Part shown: one piece after another, positions 5,890 to 11,072 of the stretch | Numbering within the stretch: position 1 is the first letter of the stretch | Layout of the letters: every line of letters starts with the position of its first letter | Assembly (NCBI GenBank): GCA_020438915.1 | Contig: JAGQTR010000046.1 | Coordinates: 1-11,072, forward strand | DNA: 11,072 bases | Source of the DNA: Mycobacterium sp. | Lineage (GTDB): Bacteria > Actinomycetota > Actinomycetes > Mycobacteriales > Mycobacteriaceae | Direction: 5' to 3' | Position numbers and translations under genes: made by a program | Notes under the pieces: model-generated | What the model saw: the letters and a program-made list of their open reading frames with translations, nothing else | Told to the model about the DNA's origin: nothing | Databases searched by the model: none

Positions 5890-7143
5890 CTAACGGGATT
5901 TTGGGCGGCCTGCGCCTGTGTAATCCACCTGCCAGTGCTTGATTCCGTTCAGCCAACCTGACCGTAGTCGTTCTGGCTCCCCGACCGGCTTGAGGTCGGG
6001 CATGTTGTCGGCGATCGCGTTGAAGATCAGATTGATGGTCATCCGGGCCAGGTTCGCACCGATGCAGAAGTGGGCGCCGGTACCACCGAACCCGACGTGC
6101 GGATTCGGGTCGCGCAGGATGTTGAATGTGTGCGGGTCGTCGAAGACTTCCTCATCGAAATTGGCTGAGCGGTATGACAGCACAACCCGCTGTCCCTTCT
6201 TGATCTGCACGCCACCCAGTTCGGTGTCCTCGAGTGCGGTGCGCTGGAAGGCCGAAACCGGAGTAGCCCACCGGACGATCTCATCGACGGCGGTGGTCGG
6301 TCGCTCTTTCTTGAACAGCTCCCACTGGTCGGGGTTCTCGGTGAAGGCGACCATTCCGTGGGTTATCGAGTTGCGGGTGGTCTCGTTGCCGGCCACGGCG
6401 AGCATGATGACGAAGAAACCAAACTCGTCGTCAGTGAGCTTCTCGCCATCGATGTCGGCCTCGATGAGCTTCGTCACGATGTCCTCGGTCGGGTTCTTCG
6501 CCCGCTCCTCGGCCATCGCCATCGCATACATGATGAGGTCCATCGAGGACTGCGCGGGATCGATGTGCGCGTACTCGGGATCGTCACTGCTGGTCATCTC
6601 GTTGGTCCAGCGGAATAGCTTGTCGCGGTCTTCCTGGGGAACGCCGAGCAGACCGGCAATGGCCTGCAGCGGCAACTCGCACGACACCTGCTCGACAAAA
6701 TCGCCGCTGCCCGCGGCGGCCGCGGTTTTGGCGATGTTCTGCGCGCGTTGCGCGAGTTCGTCCTCGAGCCGCCCGACAGCCCGCGGGGTGAACCCGCGCG
6801 AGATGATCTTACGAAGCCGGGTGTGGTGCGGCGCATCCATATTGAGCATGACGTTGCGCTGCAGCTCGATCTTGTCGAAGGTCATGTCCTTCGGCCAGAC
6901 CGGGATCACACCGTTCTGCCAGCTGGAGAAGATGTCACTGCGCCGCGACACCTCCTTGACGTCGGCGTGCCTGGAGATCACCCAGTAACCTTTGTCGCCG
7001 AAGCCGCCGCACCCGTCGGGAACATTCACCCAGTGAACAGGGTCGGACGCGCGCAACTCGGCGAGTTCGGCCACGGGTAGACACTTGAGGTTGAGGTCAG
7101 GGTCGAGGAAATCGAAGTCGGCCGGAATATCAAGGGGGACCAT
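5890..7143 (-). CDS. cyp125: CYP125, cholesterol C26(27) cytochrome P450 monooxygenase
   Basis: This is a 417-aa P450, somewhat shorter at its N-terminus than M. tuberculosis CYP125 (433 aa). CYP125 hydroxylates and further oxidises the terminal methyl of cholesterol or cholest-4-en-3-one to the carboxylic acid, the entry step of side-chain degradation. The P450 landmarks are all present: the I-helix oxygen motif AGNETT (251-256), the K-helix ExxR at Glu288-Arg291, and the heme loop GFGGTGAHFCIG (351-362) with Cys360 as heme ligand. The segments MLNMDAPHHTRLRKIISRGF and LRSGWLNGIKHWQVDYTG are very like CYP125. ATG 7143 has AGGAG nine bases upstream (7153-7157). It is the first gene of the leftward operon, immediately behind a KstR-type operator, so repression by KstR and induction by sterol-CoA intermediates is expected. 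There is no membrane anchor; electrons would come from a ferredoxin encoded elsewhere. Confidence 0.95.
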   Translation of the reverse strand: MVPLDIPADFDFLDPDLNLKCLPVAELAELRASDPVHWVNVPDGCGGFGDKGYWVISRHADVKEVSRRSDIFSSWQNGVIPVWPKDMTFDKIELQRNVMLNMDAPHHTRLRKIISRGFTPRAVGRLEDELAQRAQNIAKTAAAAGSGDFVEQVSCELPLQAIAGLLGVPQEDRDKLFRWTNEMTSSDDPEYAHIDPAQSSMDLIMYAMAMAEERAKNPTEDIVTKLIEADIDGEKLTDDEFGFFVIMLAVAGNETTRNSITHGMVAFTENPDQWELFKKERPTTAVDEIVRWATPVSAFQRTALEDTELGGVQIKKGQRVVLSYRSANFDEEVFDDPHTFNILRDPNPHVGFGGTGAHFCIGANLARMTINLIFNAIADNMPDLKPVGEPERLRSGWLNGIKHWQVDYTGAGRPKSR

Positions 7144-7161
7144 AGCTGTGCGCTCCTAAAT

Positions 7162-7175
7162 TGCAACGTGTTCTA
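7162..7175. promoter_or_regulatory. KstR operator, cyp125-proximal
   Basis: The sequence TGCAACGTGTTCTA fits the palindromic mycobacterial KstR consensus TnnAACnnGTTnnA at every fixed position. It lies 18 bp upstream of the cyp125 start and at the expected transcription start of the leftward promoter, where a bound TetR-family repressor would block it. KstR is known to control this cluster in M. tuberculosis and M. smegmatis. Confidence 0.88.
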
Positions 7176-7180
7176 GTGCC

Positions 7181-7208
7181 AGTAAAACATGCCTCCTCCG
7201 CAGATCAA
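7181..7208 (-). promoter_or_regulatory. Putative promoter of the cyp125 operon
   Basis: Read on the minus strand, TTGATC (7203-7208) and TTTACT (7181-7186) are separated by 16 bp, and a TG one base before the -10 gives an extended -10. Each hexamer matches four of six sigma-A consensus bases. Transcription would start near 7172-7175, inside the operator at 7162-7175. This is prediction only. Confidence 0.45.
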
Positions 7209-7228
7209 AGGCTTGGCCGTAACGCAGC

Positions 7229-7258
7229 TTGGCAAGCTGATGAAACGTGTTCTAGCCT
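7229..7258 (+). promoter_or_regulatory. Putative promoter of fadA5 giving a leaderless mRNA
   Basis: TTGGCA (7229-7234, five of six matches to TTGACA) and TAGCCT (7253-7258, fits TAnnnT) are separated by 18 bp. The -10 ends six bases before the fadA5 ATG at 7265, so the mRNA would begin at or next to the start codon. No Shine-Dalgarno sequence is visible before this ATG, which agrees with leaderless translation. The KstR-like site at 7241-7254 fills the space between the two hexamers. Confidence 0.5.
7241..7254. promoter_or_regulatory. KstR operator, fadA5-proximal
   Basis: The sequence TGAAACGTGTTCTA fits TnnAACnnGTTnnA and shares the 12-bp core AACGTGTTCTAG with the other site, in the same orientation, 79 bp away. 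It ends ten bases before the fadA5 start and lies between the -35 and -10 of the predicted rightward promoter. Two operators, one per promoter, would allow the two arms to be repressed separately. Confidence 0.87.
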
Positions 7259-7264
7259 TACGGA

Positions 7265-8428
7265 ATGGGTAACCCTGTCATCGTTGAAGCCACCCGTAGC
7301 CCCATCGGCAAGCGAAAAGGATGGCTGTCCGGCCTGCACGCCACCGAGCTGCTCGGCGCCACCCAGCGGGCACTCGTCGAGAAAGCCGGCATCGATCCAG
7401 GCCACGTGGAACAGGTCATCGGCGGCTGCGTGACGCAGTTCGGCGAGCAGTCCAACAACATCACTCGGGTGGGCTGGTTGGTGGCCGGTTTACCGGATCA
7501 CGTGGGCGCGATGACGGTCGATTGCCAGTGCGGCAGCGGTCAGCAGGCCAACGGTTTGATCGCGGGTCTGATCGCGGCAGACGCCATCGATGTCGGTATC
7601 GCCTGCGGTATCGAGGCGATGAGCCGTGTCGGCCTGGGCGCGAACGCCGGACCGGATCGCAGCATCATTCGGCCAGAGTCCTGGGACATCGACCTGCCCG
7701 ACCAGTTCACCGCCGCCGAGCGCATCGCTAAGCGTCGCGGAATCACCCGCGAAGACATCGACCAGTTCGGCTTCGACTCGCAACGCAAAGCCAAACAGGC
7801 GTGGGCGGAGGGCCGGTTCGACCGTGAGATCAGCCCCATCGAGGCACCGGTCCTCGACGAGAACAAGCAACCGACCTCCGAGCGCGCTTTCGTGAGCCGT
7901 GATCAGGGTTTGCGTGACACCACGCTAGAGGGTCTGGCGTCCCTGAACCCGGTGATGGAGGGTGGAATTCACACCGCGGGAACGTCATCGCAGATCTCTG
8001 ACGGCGCTGCAGCGGTGCTGTGGATGGATGAAGCCAAAGCCAAGGCTCTGGGGCTGAAGCCGCGGGCCCGCATCGTCAGCCAGGCGCTCGTCGGCGCCGA
8101 ACCCTATTACCACCTCGACGGCCCCGTTCAGTCGACCGCGAAGGTGCTGGAGAAGGCCGGGATGAAGATCGGCGACATCGACATCACCGAAATCAACGAG
8201 GCGTTCGCGTCGGTGGTGCTGTCCTGGGCCCGGGTACACGAGCCTGACATGGCTACCGTCAACGTCAACGGGGGGGCCATCGCGCTGGGCCACCCTGTGG
8301 GCAGTACCGGCAGCCGGCTCATCACCACCGCGCTGCACGAGTTGGAGCGCACCGACAAGACAACCGCACTGATCACGATGTGTGCCGGCGGGGCGTTGTC
8401 CACCGGAACGATCATCGAGCGCATATGA
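7265..8428 (+). CDS. fadA5: FadA5, steroid beta-ketoacyl-CoA thiolase
   Basis: This is a 387-aa thiolase, four residues shorter than M. tuberculosis FadA5 (391 aa). FadA5 cleaves side-chain 3-oxoacyl-CoA intermediates of cholesterol with CoA, releasing acetyl-CoA. The nucleophile is Cys89 in DCQCGSGQQA (86-95). His343 in GHPVG and Cys373 in MCAGGA (372-377) complete the catalytic set, corresponding to Cys93/His347/Cys377 of M. tuberculosis. Cys55 (GGCV) and Cys87 correspond to the Cys59/Cys91 pair I recall forming a redox-sensitive disulfide in FadA5. One visible change is GHPVGSTG where I remember GHPVGCTG. The gene is transcribed away from cyp125 under its own KstR-type operator. Its stop overlaps the next gene's ATG (ATGA, 8425-8428), implying coupled translation. 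Confidence 0.95.
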   Translation: MGNPVIVEATRSPIGKRKGWLSGLHATELLGATQRALVEKAGIDPGHVEQVIGGCVTQFGEQSNNITRVGWLVAGLPDHVGAMTVDCQCGSGQQANGLIAGLIAADAIDVGIACGIEAMSRVGLGANAGPDRSIIRPESWDIDLPDQFTAAERIAKRRGITREDIDQFGFDSQRKAKQAWAEGRFDREISPIEAPVLDENKQPTSERAFVSRDQGLRDTTLEGLASLNPVMEGGIHTAGTSSQISDGAAAVLWMDEAKAKALGLKPRARIVSQALVGAEPYYHLDGPVQSTAKVLEKAGMKIGDIDITEINEAFASVVLSWARVHEPDMATVNVNGGAIALGHPVGSTGSRLITTALHELERTDKTTALITMCAGGALSTGTIIERI

Positions 8429-8823
8429 CGGCATCGCCGGCTATTTCCGACGCGGACCGCATCGCTGCGGCACAGGCCTACATCGACGCGCTGGCCAGTC
8501 ATGACGCTTCCAAGGTGCCGTTCGCACCGGGTTGCACACGGGTCGAGGTCGGACTCAAAACCGGGTTCTCGGGAAATCACCTGCGCCGCAGCCTCAATCG
8601 AGGCATGCAGTACCGGGTGATCAGGTCGGTTACCGCACCGGAGTTCACCATCGACGGTGACACGGTGCGGGCCCGATTCGACCTATCGACCAAGCCGAGC
8701 CTCGCCGGACGTCGCGTCGGGGCTCACATCGACGAGACGTTCCTCATCCCAGCCGACGACCCCGCCGGACGGGCGCAGATCCACCATATTCGGGCCAATA
8801 TCCGACCGTTCCTGACTCGATAG
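8425..8823 (+). CDS. Small NTF2-like/DUF8021-like protein of unknown function
   Basis: This encodes 132 aa from ATG 8425 to TAG 8821-8823. The ATG shares four bases with the fadA5 stop, which makes this start more likely than the in-frame ATG at 8380 inside fadA5. The N-terminal helix (about residues 9-27) leads to FAPGCTRVEVGLKTGFSGNH, then beta-rich segments (YRVIRSVTAPEFTIDGDTVRARFDL and HIDETFLI) and a basic end. This layout suggests a small alpha+beta cone of the NTF2/SnoaL type, and I believe mycobacterial relatives are filed under DUF8021, though I cannot verify this. There is no signal peptide or membrane segment. The tight link to fadA5 suggests a role with steroid or acyl-CoA intermediates, perhaps binding, isomerising or hydrating one, but this is inference. 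As I recall, M. tuberculosis has no gene between fadA5 and ddn. Confidence 0.8.
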   Translation: MTASPAISDADRIAAAQAYIDALASHDASKVPFAPGCTRVEVGLKTGFSGNHLRRSLNRGMQYRVIRSVTAPEFTIDGDTVRARFDLSTKPSLAGRRVGAHIDETFLIPADDPAGRAQIHHIRANIRPFLTR

Positions 8824-8831
8824 GATTCGCT

Positions 8832-9332
8832 ATGGCCAAACCTCCCCGCCCCCTGAGCCCCAAGCAGGTTGAAGGACTGAATTCTAAGGCCGCGGGAATC
8901 GGCATCAAGTGGATGTCCCGGTTCAACACGTGGGCGTTCAAAGCCACCGGCGGTCGTCTCGGATCCAAGTGGCGCGGCGGGTCCAACCGCTTCAGCGCTC
9001 CCCCGCCGGTCGGCATCCTGACGACCATCGGCCGCAAGTCCGGTGAAGCCCGGGAGAGCCCGCTGTTGTACCTGCGTGAGGGTGACCGTGTAATCCTGGT
9101 CGCCTCCCAGGGCGGTCGCGCCACCAATCCCATGTGGTACTTGAACATTCAGGCCAACCCCCGGGTGTCGTTTCAGATCAAGAACGAGGTGCTGGCGCTG
9201 ATCGCCCGTGACGCCACAGCGGAGGAACGCGCGCAGTACTGGCCCAAGCTCGATGCCATGTATCCGGACTTCGCCAACTACCGGACCTACACCGACCGCG
9301 AGATCCCGATCCTCATCTGCGATCCGGCCTGA
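8832..9332 (+). CDS. ddn: Ddn-family F420-dependent quinone/nitro reductase
   Basis: This is a 166-aa protein of the deazaflavin-dependent nitroreductase family, at the position of Rv3547 (Ddn, 151 aa). Ddn is membrane-associated, uses F420H2 to reduce menaquinone, and activates the drug pretomanid. Shared segments include IKWMSRFNTW (25-34), TTIGRKSGEAR (64-74), NPMWYLNIQANP (99-110) and ARDATAEERAQYWPKLDAMYP (125-145). The N-terminus is about 15 residues longer and shows no clear membrane segment. Active-site tyrosines differ from M. tuberculosis Ddn: Tyr130 and Tyr136 are kept (Tyr144, Tyr150), Tyr133 is Phe147, Tyr65 aligns with Leu79, and Ser78 is Ser92. AGGA at 8822-8825 lies six bases before ATG 8832, eight bases after the preceding gene. 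The stop TGA 9330-9332 abuts the convergent SDR stop. A paralogue rather than the strict orthologue is possible. Confidence 0.88.
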   Translation: MAKPPRPLSPKQVEGLNSKAAGIGIKWMSRFNTWAFKATGGRLGSKWRGGSNRFSAPPPVGILTTIGRKSGEARESPLLYLREGDRVILVASQGGRATNPMWYLNIQANPRVSFQIKNEVLALIARDATAEERAQYWPKLDAMYPDFANYRTYTDREIPILICDPA

Positions 9333-10238
9333 TCAGGCTCCGTAGACCGGGACCGGGGTTCTGGCCTTAGCCAGCAGGTCGGTGACCACGGGGCCGAGTT
9401 CGGCGGGATCCCATTTGGCACCCTTGTCGATCTCCGGGCCGTGGCCCCAGCCCTCGGCGATGCGGATCTTGCCGCCCTCAACTTCGAAAATCTTGCCGGT
9501 GACATCGCGGGATTGCGCGCTGCCCAGCCACACCACCAGCGGCGAGACGTTTTCCGGCGCCATCGCGTCGAAGTCGGCGTCCTGAGTGGACATCATCTCG
9601 GCAAAGACCGTCTCCGTCATTCGGGTACGCGCCGCCGGCGCAATCGCATTGACGGTCACGCCGTAGCGGCCCATCTCGGCTGCGGCGACCAACGTCAGCG
9701 CGGCGATGCCAGCCTTGGAGGCGCTGTAGTTCGCCTGTCCCACACTGCCTTGCAGCCCTGCCGCGGAGCTGGTGTTGATGATGCGGGCGTCCACACCCTC
9801 ACCGGCCTTGGACTTGGCGCGCCAGTACGCGGCGGCGTGCTTCATCGTGGCGAAGTGCCCCTTCAGGTGCACGGCGGTGACTGCGTCGAACTCTTCCTCG
9901 GTGGCATTGGCGAACATCCGGTCGCGGACGATGCCGGCGTTGTTCACCAAAACGTCAAGGCCGCCGAAGGAGTCCACTGCTGTCTGGATGAGCCCCTCGG
10001 CCTGCTCCCAGTCGGCGACGTTGGCTCCGCTGGCGACGGCTTCGCCTCCGGCAGAGACGATTTCGTCGACGACGCCCTGCGCGGCGCTTCCACCCCCAGC
10101 CGGGGAACCGTCGAGACCCACCCCGATGTCGTTCACCACAACACGAGCCCCCTCGGCGGCGAACGCCAAAGCGTGAGCGCGGCCGATACCGCCACCCGCG
10201 CCCGTCACGATGACCACGCGGCCGTCGACAAGTCCCAT
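9333..10238 (-). CDS. SDR-family dehydrogenase, MFE-2/17beta-HSD4-like (Rv3548c position)
   Basis: This is a 301-aa classical short-chain dehydrogenase/reductase, similar in length to Rv3548c. It shows the NAD(P)-binding TGAGGGIG at 12-19, NNAG at 99-102, and catalytic Ser158, Tyr171 and Lys175 (YSASK). The VVVNDIG stretch with a Gly-rich insert at 34-52, and RDRMFANATEEEFD followed by VHLKGHF, resemble the dehydrogenase part of peroxisomal multifunctional enzyme 2 (17beta-HSD4), which oxidises 3-hydroxyacyl-CoA, including steroid side chains. NAD rather than NADP is suggested by the acidic Asp37 after the second beta strand. A role in beta-oxidation of steroid acyl-CoA is therefore reasonable but unproven. 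ATG 10238 has AAAGGGG upstream. The gene follows the other SDR gene by 27 bp on the same strand, likely in one transcript. Confidence 0.88.
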   Translation of the reverse strand: MGLVDGRVVIVTGAGGGIGRAHALAFAAEGARVVVNDIGVGLDGSPAGGGSAAQGVVDEIVSAGGEAVASGANVADWEQAEGLIQTAVDSFGGLDVLVNNAGIVRDRMFANATEEEFDAVTAVHLKGHFATMKHAAAYWRAKSKAGEGVDARIINTSSAAGLQGSVGQANYSASKAGIAALTLVAAAEMGRYGVTVNAIAPAARTRMTETVFAEMMSTQDADFDAMAPENVSPLVVWLGSAQSRDVTGKIFEVEGGKIRIAEGWGHGPEIDKGAKWDPAELGPVVTDLLAKARTPVPVYGA

Positions 10239-10265
10239 TGCTAACCCCTTTTCCAGGCCCTGGGC

Positions 10266-11054
10266 CTATTTGATGTCGGCGGTGGTGGTCGACAAGTAGT
10301 GCGGCGGCTCACCGCCGCCATGCACCTCTAGTGACGCACCGCTGATATAGGACGCCGCATCCGACGCCAGAAATGCTGTGGCCCAGCCGATATCGACTGG
10401 CGTGGCGAGCCTACCAAGCGGCACATTACGCGAAATCGCGGCGATCGATTCGGCGTCGCCGTAGAACAACTCGGACTGCTCGGTCTCTACCATCCCCACC
10501 ACGACTGAGTTCACCCGCACCTTCGGGGCCCACTCAACCGCCAGCGTGCTGGTCATGTTCTCCATACCCGCTTTGGCAGCGCCGTAGGCAACTGTGCCCG
10601 GCGTCGGCCTGCGGCCGCTCACACTGGTGATGTTGACGATCGAACCACCGGACTTCTGACTCTGCATGGCGGCGTTGGCGTGCGTCGAGACCGACAGCGC
10701 ACCCAGCAGATTGAGCTCAATGACTTTCCGGCTGAACTTCGCCGAGGCATCTTTGGCGAGCACGTAGGGCGAACCCCCGGCGTTGTTCACCACCGCGTCG
10801 AGGCGGCCGTGGTCGGCCACGATCGTCTCGATGAGTGCCTTGACCGACTCATCGTCACGGATGTCGCAGGAATGAAAATCGTAGGGCAGGCCTTCGACTG
10901 GTCGGCGGGCGCAGGTCACCACCGTTGCGCCTTGCTCGGCGAAGACCTGGCTGATCCCGGCGCCGACCCCGCGCACACCCCCAGTGACCAGCACAACGCG
11001 GTCAGTCAGAGCGAGCCGGATGGCGTGGAGAGCGCTGTCGGCGGTGTCGGTCAC
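10266..11054 (-). CDS. SDR-family oxidoreductase (Rv3549c position)
   Basis: This is a 262-aa classical SDR, close to the roughly 259 aa of Rv3549c. Visible motifs are TGGVRGVG at 24-31, CDIRD at 63-67, NNAG at 90-93, and catalytic Ser144, Tyr157 and Lys161 (YGAAK). Arg50 and Arg51 after the second strand (TCARRP) suggest NADP(H) preference, in contrast to the Asp in the neighbouring SDR. The substrate is unknown; the neighbourhood favours a steroid or an acyl-CoA derivative. The start is GTG 11054, 18 bases from the window edge. The frame stays open upstream to the edge, so a longer start outside cannot be fully excluded, but a -10-like element just ahead supports this GTG. It is the promoter-proximal gene of the two-SDR unit. 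Confidence 0.87.
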   Translation of the reverse strand: MTDTADSALHAIRLALTDRVVLVTGGVRGVGAGISQVFAEQGATVVTCARRPVEGLPYDFHSCDIRDDESVKALIETIVADHGRLDAVVNNAGGSPYVLAKDASAKFSRKVIELNLLGALSVSTHANAAMQSQKSGGSIVNITSVSGRRPTPGTVAYGAAKAGMENMTSTLAVEWAPKVRVNSVVVGMVETEQSELFYGDAESIAAISRNVPLGRLATPVDIGWATAFLASDAASYISGASLEVHGGGEPPHYLSTTTADIK

Positions 11055-11060
11055 TGTGCT

Positions 11061-11066
11061 AGCGTA
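11061..11066 (-). promoter_or_regulatory. Putative -10 element for the SDR pair
   Basis: Read on the minus strand this is TACGCT, fitting TAnnnT, ending six bases before GTG 11054. That is the same spacing seen at fadA5 and suggests a leaderless mRNA. The matching -35 would lie outside the window. Confidence 0.35.
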
Positions 11067-11072
11067 CCAAGC

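Noticed and set aside
5864..5956. 31-residue N-terminal extension of ChsE1 from ATG 5956
   Set aside because: It would lie inside the cyp125 coding end and has no family similarity. GTG 5863 has a full AGGAGG at correct spacing.
5939..6988. Plus-strand open frame of 349 aa
   Set aside because: It is antisense to cyp125, Ser-rich and without recognisable domains; cyp125 has all P450 motifs.
9327..9338. Palindrome as an intrinsic terminator
   Set aside because: The stem would be only four base pairs with a four-base loop and there is no T-rich tract.
9441..10244. Plus-strand open frame of 267 aa
   Set aside because: It is antisense to the SDR gene, rich in His, Arg and Gly, and has no motif; the SDR frame has complete catalytic residues.

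Overview
The window is high-GC actinobacterial DNA. Gene order and protein sequence point to a mycobacterium, probably a non-tuberculous or fast-growing species (Mycobacterium/Mycolicibacterium). Its core matches the cholesterol side-chain degradation locus known in M. tuberculosis as Rv3540c-Rv3549c (ltp2, chsH1, chsH2, fadE29, fadE28, cyp125, fadA5, ddn and two SDR genes). All family assignments come from reading the sequence and recalled family knowledge; no database search was run.

Layout. 1-432 (+) is the 3' end of a secreted MPT63-like (DUF1942) protein that carries an unusual Pro/Ser/Gly repeat tail. 459-1118 (-) is a single-pass membrane protein with a four-cysteine outer domain. 1140-7143 (-) is a compact six-gene operon read right to left: cyp125, chsE1 (fadE28), chsE2 (fadE29), chsH2, chsH1, ltp2. 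From chsE1 onward each stop overlaps the next start by 1 or 4 bases. 7144-7264 is a 121-bp divergent control region with two matches to the KstR operator and a recognisable promoter on each strand. 7265-9332 (+) is a three-gene run: fadA5, a small NTF2-like/DUF8021-like gene, and a deazaflavin (F420)-dependent reductase of the Ddn family. 9333-11054 (-) holds two short-chain dehydrogenase/reductase genes convergent with the ddn-like gene.

How the genes work together. CYP125 oxidises the terminal methyl of the sterol side chain so that it can be activated to a CoA ester. FadA5 thiolytically shortens the chain. ChsE1-ChsE2 dehydrogenates the remaining 3-carbon (isopropionyl-CoA) side chain, ChsH1-ChsH2 hydrates it, and Ltp2 with the DUF35 half of ChsH2 cleaves it by retro-aldol reaction to a 17-keto steroid and propionyl-CoA. 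The catalytic residues I could check are in place: Tyr294/Tyr344 in Ltp2, Glu241 in ChsE2, Asp32/His37 in ChsH1, Cys89/His343/Cys373 in FadA5 and Cys360 in CYP125.

The core pathway is well described, not a new system. The less ordinary points are the MPT63-like protein with five perfect 27-bp repeats, the membrane protein riding at the operon's tail, the small unknown gene coupled to fadA5, a Ddn homologue with changed active-site tyrosines, and predicted leaderless transcription of fadA5 with the operator inside its promoter.
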